12,229 nt of DNA from DASPXK01 sp035637315 (GTDB lineage: Bacteria; Chloroflexota; UBA6077; JACCZL01): contig DASPXK010000134.1 in the NCBI GenBank assembly GCA_035637315.1, positions 1-12,229 of the forward strand. Direction: 5' to 3'. Below are positions 6,392 through 12,229 of this stretch, one piece after another. The number at the start of each line of letters is the position of its first letter. Position 1 is the stretch's first letter. The notes beneath the pieces were generated by a model. The model did no database searches, was not told where the DNA came from, and was given only the letters and a program-made list of their open reading frames with translations. The position numbers and the translations under genes are program-made.

Positions 6392-7250
6392 GGCTGCCGA
6401 GCCCACCGCCAGGATCGAAGGAGCGGAGGAGGGCGTTCGGGCGCAGCCCCGGCCGACGCGATCCGGCCTGGTCGTCTTTGTGCCGCCCCTCCTCGCGCTC
6501 GTCCTTCTCATCGCGCTCTGGTACACGCTGTCTTACGTGCTGCTCGATCGAGACCGGCGATTCATGCTTCCGCCGCCGCACCAGGTCATCGAGGTCGGCT
6601 TCCTCGATCGCGCGAACCTGACTGAGATCCTGTCCGGGCTCAGGTCTACTACCCAGGTGGCGCTGACGGGACTCCTGATCTCGATGGCCGTCGGCGTCTC
6701 GTTCGCAACGCTCATGAGCCAGGGGTTGTTCTTCGAGCGAGCCATGTTCCCCTACGCGCAGGTGATCCAGACTGTCCCGATCCTGGCGCTGGTGCCGCTC
6801 ATCGGCTTCTGGTTCGGCTTCAACTTTCCGGCCCGTGTGATCGTCTGCGTGCTCATCTCCCTGTTCCCGATCGTCACCAGCACGCTCTTCGGGCTGAAGT
6901 CGGTCGATCGTGGGCTTCATGACCTGTTCACCCTGCACGGCGCGTCTCGCCAGACGCGCCTGGTGAAGCTTCAGTTTCCCGCGGCCCTGCCGGCCATCTT
7001 CACCGGCTTCCGGATCTCGGCGGGCGCGTCGGTGATCGGCGCTATTGTGGGTGACTTCTTCTTCCGCCAGGGACAGGCGGGTATTGGACGCCTGCTGGAC
7101 GTCTATCGGGCAAACCTTCAGGCGGAGATGCTCTTCACGGCGATCTTTTTCTCGTCCGTACTGGGTCTTGCGGTCTTCTGGTCGTTTGGATTCGTGATCG
7201 CGAAAGTCATCGGCCCATGGCACGAGTCGGGACAGGCGAGCGCGTCCTAG
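6375..7250 (+). CDS. ABC transporter permease, NitT/TauT (SsuC/TauC) type
   Basis: Inner-membrane channel subunit, 291 residues, with a polar N-terminus and about six hydrophobic segments (roughly 31-57, 93-115, 126-147, 153-174, 207-229 and 252-279). The cytoplasmic EAA loop that docks on the ATPase is visible at 188-204 (HGASRQTRLVKLQFPAA), followed by LPAIFTGFRIS, typical of the BPD_transp_1 SsuC-like group. An ATG at 6309 is also in frame, but the GTG at 6375 has a strong GGGGAGGAGAG 9 nt upstream, so I prefer it. One permease and one ATPase gene imply homodimers of each in the transporter. It lies between the ATPase (overlapping) and the binding protein (44-bp gap). Confidence 0.9.
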   Translation: MLKLSEAAEPTARIEGAEEGVRAQPRPTRSGLVVFVPPLLALVLLIALWYTLSYVLLDRDRRFMLPPPHQVIEVGFLDRANLTEILSGLRSTTQVALTGLLISMAVGVSFATLMSQGLFFERAMFPYAQVIQTVPILALVPLIGFWFGFNFPARVIVCVLISLFPIVTSTLFGLKSVDRGLHDLFTLHGASRQTRLVKLQFPAALPAIFTGFRISAGASVIGAIVGDFFFRQGQAGIGRLLDVYRANLQAEMLFTAIFFSSVLGLAVFWSFGFVIAKVIGPWHESGQASAS

Positions 7251-7294
7251 TCCCAGAACACATCGCGCGCGAGAGAAGCGCGGGGAGGTGCGAC

Positions 7295-8452
7295 ATGCGT
7301 GTGGTTTCGTCGAGGAATTGGAGGCGGGTGGCGCTGCTGGGGCTGCTAACCATGACGCTGGCAGCCTGTCCCCCGGCGGTCGTTGGGCCGCCGGCTGCCG
7401 CGCTGGCATCGCCCGGCGCTCAGGCTGTGCTGTCATCTGCGATCTGTGGACCGCGGATCGTCGTCCAGACCAACTGGTTCCCGCAGCCGGAGCACGGCGC
7501 GCTGTACCAGCTCGTCGTCAACGAGGGGAGACTCGACAAGGAGACGGGGCGCTACAGCGGCACGATCACCGGCACCGACGTCACGCTCGAGATCCGGGCC
7601 GGCGGCCCGTACCTTGGCGGCCAATTGGTGCCGGCGCAGATGTACCAGGACAAGGAGATCGACCTTGGCCAGGTCGGCACGGACCAGGGGGTACGGGACT
7701 TTGGCCGCCTCCCGACCATCGGCGTGGTGGCGCCGCTCGAGATCAGCCCGGCGATCCTGATGTGGGCGGCGGATCGCTGGAACTTCCAGAGCTTCGAGGA
7801 GATCGGGCAGTCGGATGCCAGACTTCTGGTGTTCCCCGGCGCGCCCTATCTCGACTACCTGCTGGGCAAGGGCTGGATCAGGCAGGAGCAGATCGACGAG
7901 TCGTACGATGGCTCGCCAACGCGGTTCGTCAGCGAGGGCAACCTCATCCAGCAGGGCTTCGTCAGCTCGGAGCCCTACAAGTACGAGAACGAGTTTTCGC
8001 AGTGGGGCGGCAAGAAGATCGGCTTCCTGCTCTTGAACGACTCCGGCTACGCGATCTACTCCCCAATGCTGGCGGCCCGGCCGGAGACGATCGAAGCCAA
8101 GCGGGACTGCCTGCGTGCCTTTGTGCCGATGATTCAGCAGGCCCAGGTTGACTACATTCGGAGCCCGGAGGCGGTGAACCGCAACCTGATCCAGATCGCC
8201 AAGGACCTGGCCAGCACCTGGACGCTCACCGAGGGCGGGGTGGCTTACGCGGCCCGGGCGATGCGTGAGTACAAGATCGTCGACAACGGTCCTGATAAGA
8301 CGCTCGGGAACTTCGACATGGACCGAATGCAGCGGCTCATCGACATCCTGGTACCGATTTACGAGGCGCGCCGGATCCCGCAGTTCAGGGCTGACGTCAA
8401 GCCGACCGACGTCGTCACCAACGAGTTCATCGACCCTAACGTCGGGCTCTAA
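7295..8452 (+). CDS. ABC transporter substrate-binding lipoprotein, NMT1/THI5-like
   Basis: Solute receptor of the transporter, 385 residues. The N-terminus MRVVSSRNWRRVALLGLLTM is a signal peptide ending in a lipobox TLAAC, so Cys25 is probably lipidated and the protein is anchored outside the membrane. The mature part opens with TNWFPQPEHGALYQLVVNEG, the hallmark of NMT1/THI5-type receptors (WFPxPEHG), and continues with EIRAGGPYLGGQLVPAQM and the ELxISPA-like stretch PLEISPAILM. Characterised relatives bind pyrimidines related to thiamin, riboflavin or alkylsulfonates. GGGGAGG lies 6 nt before the ATG at 7295; an in-frame upstream ATG at 7217 would precede the signal peptide with polar residues and is rejected. 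The stop codon is 3 nt from the next gene. Ligand unknown. Confidence 0.88.
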   Translation: MRVVSSRNWRRVALLGLLTMTLAACPPAVVGPPAAALASPGAQAVLSSAICGPRIVVQTNWFPQPEHGALYQLVVNEGRLDKETGRYSGTITGTDVTLEIRAGGPYLGGQLVPAQMYQDKEIDLGQVGTDQGVRDFGRLPTIGVVAPLEISPAILMWAADRWNFQSFEEIGQSDARLLVFPGAPYLDYLLGKGWIRQEQIDESYDGSPTRFVSEGNLIQQGFVSSEPYKYENEFSQWGGKKIGFLLLNDSGYAIYSPMLAARPETIEAKRDCLRAFVPMIQQAQVDYIRSPEAVNRNLIQIAKDLASTWTLTEGGVAYAARAMREYKIVDNGPDKTLGNFDMDRMQRLIDILVPIYEARRIPQFRADVKPTDVVTNEFIDPNVGL

Positions 8453-8455
8453 GCC

Positions 8456-9298
8456 ATGCGCATCGGAGTATCACCGTACGGTTCGACCCGTGACGAGGTG
8501 CTGAAGCTCGCCCGGCGGGCGGCGGACGCCGGGCTGGATGGGCTCATGATGGGGGATGGCCTCATCTCGACCCCATCGTTCCCGGCCTGGTCAGGCGCTA
8601 TGGACGCCTTCGTCGAGCTCGCCTGGCTGGCGGGTCAGGTCGAGGTTCGGACCTACGGCCTCAACGCCCTCGTCCTCCCGGCGCGCGATCCGCGTATCGT
8701 GGCCAAGCAGGGGTCTTCCCTGAATGCCGTCACGGGCGGCCGCGCCGTGGTCGGCGTTTGCGCGGGCTTCTGGGAGCATGACGCGCGGCTGTTCGGCTTC
8801 GGCTTCGCAGAGCGCGGCGCCCGTCTCGACGAGGGCATCCGCGCTTTGCAGGCGGCGTGGCGGGGCGACCCCGAGTTCCGTGGCCAGTTCTGGTCCTGGT
8901 CGGCGGCCGGGCCGATCGGGCCGTGCGGTGAGGTCGAGCCCCCTGAGCTATGGCTAGCTGGGGGGGAGGCGACGATGCGGCGGGCAATTCGGTACGGCCT
9001 AACCTGGCAGCCGACCCGGGTGAGTCCCGAGGAGCTGGCCCCGCTCGCCCGGGCCTACGCCGACGCGGGCGGTACGCGCCTCACCGCCCGCGCGCGGATG
9101 TCAGTCACCGAACCCGTTGGGGGCCATGGCCCGCTCAGCTTCCCCGCCCTGGTCGGGCCGCCCTCGTACCTGGCGGACCAGCTCCACGCCTACGCCGAGC
9201 TGGGCGTGACCTACGCCTCCGTCGTCGCGGGCTTCGACTATGCGAGCTGCGCCGCCACGATCGATGCCCTGGGCGAGGCGGCTCCAGCGCTACTGTAG
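8456..9298 (+). CDS. LLM-class flavin-dependent oxidoreductase (first of two)
   Basis: A 280-residue luciferase-like TIM-barrel protein; the family uses FMN or F420 to oxidise or reduce organic substrates in the cytoplasm. Visible are MRIGVSPYG at the N-terminus, GRAVVGVCAGFWEHDARLFGF (95-115), which corresponds to the family's G(R)xxxGxGxGW(xx)xE region, the ERGARLDEGIRALQAAW helix and ELWLAGG near 164-170. At 280 residues it is short, close to F420-dependent members. The cofactor is not decided by sequence. The ATG lies 3 nt after the binding-protein stop with no clear ribosome-binding site, so translation is probably coupled. The stop codon TAG is the start of a GTAGGGG palindrome. The gene order says it acts on the transported compound; that is inference. 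Confidence 0.85.
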   Translation: MRIGVSPYGSTRDEVLKLARRAADAGLDGLMMGDGLISTPSFPAWSGAMDAFVELAWLAGQVEVRTYGLNALVLPARDPRIVAKQGSSLNAVTGGRAVVGVCAGFWEHDARLFGFGFAERGARLDEGIRALQAAWRGDPEFRGQFWSWSAAGPIGPCGEVEPPELWLAGGEATMRRAIRYGLTWQPTRVSPEELAPLARAYADAGGTRLTARARMSVTEPVGGHGPLSFPALVGPPSYLADQLHAYAELGVTYASVVAGFDYASCAATIDALGEAAPALL

Positions 9299-9319
9299 GG
9301 GGGTGATGCATCACGCCCC
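9295..9319. repeat. GTAGGGG-type palindrome, copy 2
   Basis: GTAGGGG leads into a 22-bp palindrome at 9298-9319 with one mismatched pair. The core GTGATGCATCAC (9303-9314) is perfect and the outer GGGG pairs with CCCC. As in the copy at 3529-3552, the TAG inside the GTAGGGG head is the stop codon of the gene before it. Confidence 0.7.
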
Positions 9320-9335
9320 ATAGGCATCAAGCGAA

Positions 9336-9393
9336 GGGAAGCCCGGTGGCATCCTCAAGGGATTCCAGCACCTTTGGGGGACCGGAGCTTCCC
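9336..9393 (+). ncRNA. Possible structured leader before the second LLM gene
   Basis: The outer stem GGGAAGCCCGG (9336-9346) pairs with CCGG-A-GCTTCCC (9382-9393) over 11 bp with one bulged A. Inside it, GGCATCC (9348-9354) and GGATTCC (9360-9366) form a hairpin with a 5-nt loop. It lies 62 bp before the start of the second LLM gene. It matches no riboswitch class I know, has no T-run, and could be a decayed repeat instead. Confidence 0.3.
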
Positions 9394-9455
9394 ATGGCGA
9401 CCATACCGCAGGTGTTACCATTTGTCAGAGCCGTCCCGAACGGCGGGAGGTGAGC

Positions 9456-10619
9456 GTGCATTTTGGCGCCTTCTTCTACGGGACCGTGGACATGCCGGAT
9501 GCCGGCATCGACGGCCCGCCCGCCCACAAACGCAGCTACGGCCAGGAGGACTACCGCCGTGGCTTCGCGGACCTGATCGAGTACGCCCGGGTCTGCGACC
9601 AGCTCGGCTATGAGTCCATTTGGACGGCCGAGCACCATTTCCAGAACCACGGCTTCGAGATCGTCCCGAACGTCCTGCTCCTGAACGCCGTGCTCGCCCA
9701 GCACACCCGGCGGATTCGGCTCGGCGCCCTGATCCACGTGCTCACCACCTGGCACCCCATCCGGTTCGCCGAAGACTACGCCATGGCCGACGTCCTCTGC
9801 GGTGGTCGCATACTCTGCGGCCTCGGACGTGGCACCGAGGAGCGCGAGTCGAACGTGTTCGGCGTCAACGTCGGCTACGACGGCGACGCGGACGACGTCC
9901 ACAACCGCGAGGTGTTCGAAGAGCAGGTCGAGATCTTCAAAGCCGCGACCTCGAATGAACGGTTCGCTTACCGGGGCAAGTACTACACCATTCCGCCGGA
10001 AGGCCTCACCTTCCGTGCCGAGCCTGTCACGGAGTTCCCCCTGGTCCCCAGGCCGATCAATACCCCCGTCGAGATTTATCAACCCATCACCAGCGAGGGT
10101 ACGCTTGCGTATGCCGCTGGCCGGCGCCACATCGGCGTGTTCGCCAACCAGCCCTGGGAGCGCATCGTGCCCTCTTGGCGGCGCTACGGCGACCTGCTCG
10201 AGGCTTCGTTTGGTCGCCCGCTGCGCAAGGGCGAGCACCGCATCCTCATGGTCAACATCCACATCGCCGACAGTGCTGAGGAGGCGATCCGCGTCGCCCG
10301 GCCGGGCCACGACGAGCTCACCAAGCTGCTCTGGCCAAACATCATTCGACGCACGCCGGCGCTCGCCGGGCGGCCGCCCTTCACGCTCAAGGAGCGCATG
10401 GCCTCCAAATCCTGGGTCGTCGGCACGCCCGAGCATGTCGGCGACACGCTCCTGGAGATGCAGGACGAACTGGGCCTGGAGGGGCTAATCATCTTCCCGC
10501 ACCTGCCCGGGATGCGGCGGCAGGACACGATCGGGCAGCTCGGACGATTCTGGTCGCAGGTTCGGCCTGCGCTGGCAGCGCGGACGAGCGCGGCCGAGCC
10601 GGTCGGCTCGGCGGTGTGA
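9456..10619 (+). CDS. LLM-class flavin-dependent oxidoreductase (second of two), luciferase-like
   Basis: A 387-residue flavin-dependent monooxygenase-like protein, longer than its neighbour and of a different LLM branch, so not a recent tandem copy. It opens with MHFGAFFYGTVDMP and has SIWTAEHHFQNHG (54-66), the WxAEHHF motif of bacterial-luciferase-like enzymes, RIRLGALIHVLTTWHPIRFAED (87-107) and GGRILCGLGRGTEERESNVFGV (116-137). These fit an FMN/reduced-flavin monooxygenase more than an F420 enzyme, but the cofactor is inferred. The GTG at 9456 is chosen because GGGAGG lies 5 nt upstream; the GTG at 9450 overlaps that site. The stop codon overlaps the first possible start of the creatininase-family gene, so the two are surely co-translated. 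In families such as RutA, SsuD and NtaA, related enzymes cleave C-N or C-S bonds. Confidence 0.88.
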   Translation: MHFGAFFYGTVDMPDAGIDGPPAHKRSYGQEDYRRGFADLIEYARVCDQLGYESIWTAEHHFQNHGFEIVPNVLLLNAVLAQHTRRIRLGALIHVLTTWHPIRFAEDYAMADVLCGGRILCGLGRGTEERESNVFGVNVGYDGDADDVHNREVFEEQVEIFKAATSNERFAYRGKYYTIPPEGLTFRAEPVTEFPLVPRPINTPVEIYQPITSEGTLAYAAGRRHIGVFANQPWERIVPSWRRYGDLLEASFGRPLRKGEHRILMVNIHIADSAEEAIRVARPGHDELTKLLWPNIIRRTPALAGRPPFTLKERMASKSWVVGTPEHVGDTLLEMQDELGLEGLIIFPHLPGMRRQDTIGQLGRFWSQVRPALAARTSAAEPVGSAV

Positions 10620-10636
10620 TGGCGGAGGTAAATCCG

Positions 10637-11503
10637 ATGGCCCTCAAGCAGCTTCCCGACCGGGTCGGCACCAGCCTGCACGGCCCGATCCCCCCCGAAC
10701 GCTACTGGGCCTACTACACCTGGCAGGAGATCGACGAGATCGCCAAGGGCGACCCTAACGCTACGGCGGTCCTCAATGTCGGCGCTGTCGAGCAGCACGG
10801 ACCCCACCTGCCGCTGCTCACCGATACCCTCGCGGGTATGGAGGTGCTTGGCGCTGCCCTCGCCCGTCTCCCCGATGACGTCATGGTCCTCGCGCTGCCG
10901 CCCACCACCTTTGGCAAGAGCGTCGAGCATATGGCGTTCCCTGGCACGTTAACCTTCACCGGCGAGACGCTCCGCATGGTGTTGCGCGACCTGGCGATGT
11001 CCGTGGCGCGGAGCGGCTTCCACAAGCTGGTCCTGTTGGGCAGCCACGGCGGCAACGTTGGGGCGATCGACGACTTCTTCCGCGACCTCCAGATAGAAAC
11101 CCAGATGCGGGTGTTCAAGATCTTCCTCGGCAGCCTGGCGCCGGTTCCCGGCCTTGTCGCCCCCGAGGAGGCGGCGATCGCCATGCACGCGGGAGACTCC
11201 GAGACCTCGATGGTCCGTCACCTCGCGCCGGCGCTGGTCCACATGGATCGCGCCGAAGGCTGGGTGTTCGACCCAACGCCGGACATCGGCTATTCGTTCA
11301 AGGGCAACGACGTCATCGAGTCCTGGGTCACGCCCCACCTCTCCGAGAGCGGCGCCGTCGGCAACCCCCACCCATCGTCGGCCGAGAAGGGCCAGAAGAT
11401 CTTCGAGGCCAAGGTCGCCCGCCTGGCCGAAGTCCTTGAGTCCGTCTACCGCAGCGAGCCTCGCCAGATTCGAGTTGCACCCCTCCCGGCTCGCGTGCCG
11501 TAG
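10637..11503 (+). CDS. Creatininase-family metal-dependent amidohydrolase
   Basis: A 288-residue member of the creatininase/MftE/ArfB family, which hydrolyses cyclic or linear amides using a two-metal site, cytoplasmic. The metal ligands line up: Glu52 and His54 in NVGAVEQHGPHLPLLTDT, Asp63 at the end of that motif, His137 in LLGSHGGN and Glu189 in MHAGDSETSMV. All the key residues expected for an active enzyme are present. Two starts are possible: ATG 10619, overlapping the upstream stop, and ATG 10637 with GGAGG 8 nt upstream; I use the latter. Position directly after two LLM oxidoreductases and a transporter suggests hydrolysis of an amide or lactam intermediate, which is inference. It is not clearly creatininase itself, and no mycofactocin genes are in view, so MftE is unlikely. 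Its 3' end converges with the MaoC-like gene, 35 bp away. Confidence 0.88.
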   Translation: MALKQLPDRVGTSLHGPIPPERYWAYYTWQEIDEIAKGDPNATAVLNVGAVEQHGPHLPLLTDTLAGMEVLGAALARLPDDVMVLALPPTTFGKSVEHMAFPGTLTFTGETLRMVLRDLAMSVARSGFHKLVLLGSHGGNVGAIDDFFRDLQIETQMRVFKIFLGSLAPVPGLVAPEEAAIAMHAGDSETSMVRHLAPALVHMDRAEGWVFDPTPDIGYSFKGNDVIESWVTPHLSESGAVGNPHPSSAEKGQKIFEAKVARLAEVLESVYRSEPRQIRVAPLPARVP

Positions 11504-11538
11504 GTGGAACGCGATCCGCATGCCGAGGCGCGCGAGCC

Positions 11539-12229
11539 CTATGGCACCACCGTGGCCGTGGCGACGCCGCGAAGGCCGCCGTCCTGGGCGTGGACCCAGA
11601 TCACGCAGTCGTGGGTGCGGGGCTGGCGGGCGGTGACTCGGCCGGTCAGGCTGATCTCGTCGCCGGCCCGGATCGCGCGGATCGCCTTGAATTCGATATT
11701 CGCGCCCGGTTTGAGCAGAGCGGCGGGGCTGTAGGCTGTCTCGAGCAGCTCGGCGCAGTAGGCGGCGGTGGCGACGCCGGTGTTGGCGGTGCCGCCGAAG
11801 ATGGTGCGGCGGGCGAACTCGGGGTCCTGGTGTAGGTTGGTGCCTATCCGCGCCCGGACGCGCGTCAGCTCGCTATAGCGGTCGATGGCCGCCTGGCTCT
11901 CGCTTTTGGTGATGGCGGGGAGGGCGTCTTCAGGGACGATCTCCGGGAGCGGCTGGGGCGCGGCCGGGGGACGGGAGCCGCCATCCGTGCTCGGCCCGTC
12001 TGGCCAGATGATGGTGTAGGTGTAGTCGAAGGCCGGCATCCCGCGGCCGGTCACGGCCCTCACCTCCCAGGTGATGAAGCGGTTGCCCCGCCGCTCGTAC
12101 TTCTCGGCGAGGTAGACGAACGAGTAGACCGACTCGCCGGCGTTGATCGGCCGGTACGTCTTCAGCTCTGACTTAGCGTACGGCGTCTGGTACTCGCCCT
12201 TCTCCTCGGGGGCGGCGAACCCGCGCGTG
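11539..12229 (-). CDS. MaoC-like double-hotdog dehydratase, 5' end missing
   Basis: About 229 C-terminal residues are present; the frame stays open to the window edge. The first part (YRPINAGESVYSFVYLAEKY, then RGNRFITWEVRAVTGRG) resembles an N-terminal FAS1/MaoC-type hotdog domain. After a Pro-rich linker (SRPPAAPQPLPEIVPEDALP), a second domain reads TNLHQDPEFARRTIFGGTANTGV, matching the hydratase motif with His and Asp of the HxD pair, followed by GANIEFKAIRAIRAGDEISLTGRV. Relatives hydrate enoyl-CoA or dehydrate 3-hydroxyacyl-CoA. Internal GTG codons such as the one at 12063 are not the start, because homology continues upstream of it. The gene is convergent with the creatininase-family gene and need not belong to that cluster. 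The specific acyl-CoA substrate cannot be inferred. Confidence 0.82.
   Translation of the reverse strand, partial: TRGFAAPEEKGEYQTPYAKSELKTYRPINAGESVYSFVYLAEKYERRGNRFITWEVRAVTGRGMPAFDYTYTIIWPDGPSTDGGSRPPAAPQPLPEIVPEDALPAITKSESQAAIDRYSELTRVRARIGTNLHQDPEFARRTIFGGTANTGVATAAYCAELLETAYSPAALLKPGANIEFKAIRAIRAGDEISLTGRVTARQPRTHDCVIWVHAQDGGLRGVATATVVP

Noticed and set aside
6096..7436. 446-codon open frame on the minus strand opposite the ABC permease
   Set aside because: It is antisense to a gene with clear family motifs, its product is low-complexity and rich in Arg, Asp and Glu, and it matches no family I recognise. Long antisense frames are expected at this GC content.
9327..10436. 369-codon open frame on the minus strand opposite the second LLM gene
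   Set aside because: It mirrors the codon pattern of the real gene, has no recognisable domain and no ribosome-binding site; a GC-driven artefact.
8456..10619. The two LLM genes as a recent tandem duplication
   Set aside because: They differ by about 107 residues in length and have different N-terminal and central motifs, so they belong to separate branches of the family.
1..12229. CRISPR array, tRNA, rRNA, transposase or phage genes
   Set aside because: No regularly spaced direct repeats, no tRNA/rRNA-like sequence and no mobile-element proteins are seen in any frame.

Overview
The window is GC-rich, densely coded bacterial DNA with eleven protein genes, two of them cut by the window edges. 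I see no RNA gene, insertion sequence, integrase or CRISPR array. The likely host is a member of the Chloroflexota or a similar soil/thermal lineage. This is inference, resting on the high GC, several families of short palindromic intergenic repeats, two luciferase-like (LLM) oxidoreductases, a short 'core' MetE and a lipoprotein-type NMT1 binding protein. No marker gene confirms it.

Left part (1-3532): a 4-alpha-glucanotransferase (malQ, minus strand, 3' end outside the window) lies downstream of an Asp/Glu-racemase-family gene on the same strand. Divergent from them is a large GT39-like membrane glycosyltransferase. Middle (3533-5404): after a cluster of inverted repeats between convergent genes come an OsmC-family gene and a core-type methionine synthase (MetE C-terminal domain only), both on the minus strand.

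Right part (5405-11503): a plus-strand cluster. It runs ABC ATPase, permease, NMT1/THI5-type substrate-binding lipoprotein and a first LLM oxidoreductase (3-nt gap), then a 157-nt spacer, a second LLM oxidoreductase and a creatininase-family amidohydrolase (nearly touching). The layout suggests uptake of a small heterocyclic or organo-N/S compound, flavin-dependent oxidation and amide hydrolysis; the substrate is unknown. A convergent MaoC-like two-hotdog dehydratase runs off the right edge.

The most unusual non-gene content is three classes of short inverted repeats. One class has two copies: one separates the MetE and OsmC genes, the other lies in frame inside the glycosyltransferase and encodes about 32 residues between two membrane helices. 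A second class, beginning GTAGGGG, occurs twice, each time with the stop codon of the upstream gene as part of the element. A third lies between the convergent glycosyltransferase and OsmC genes.
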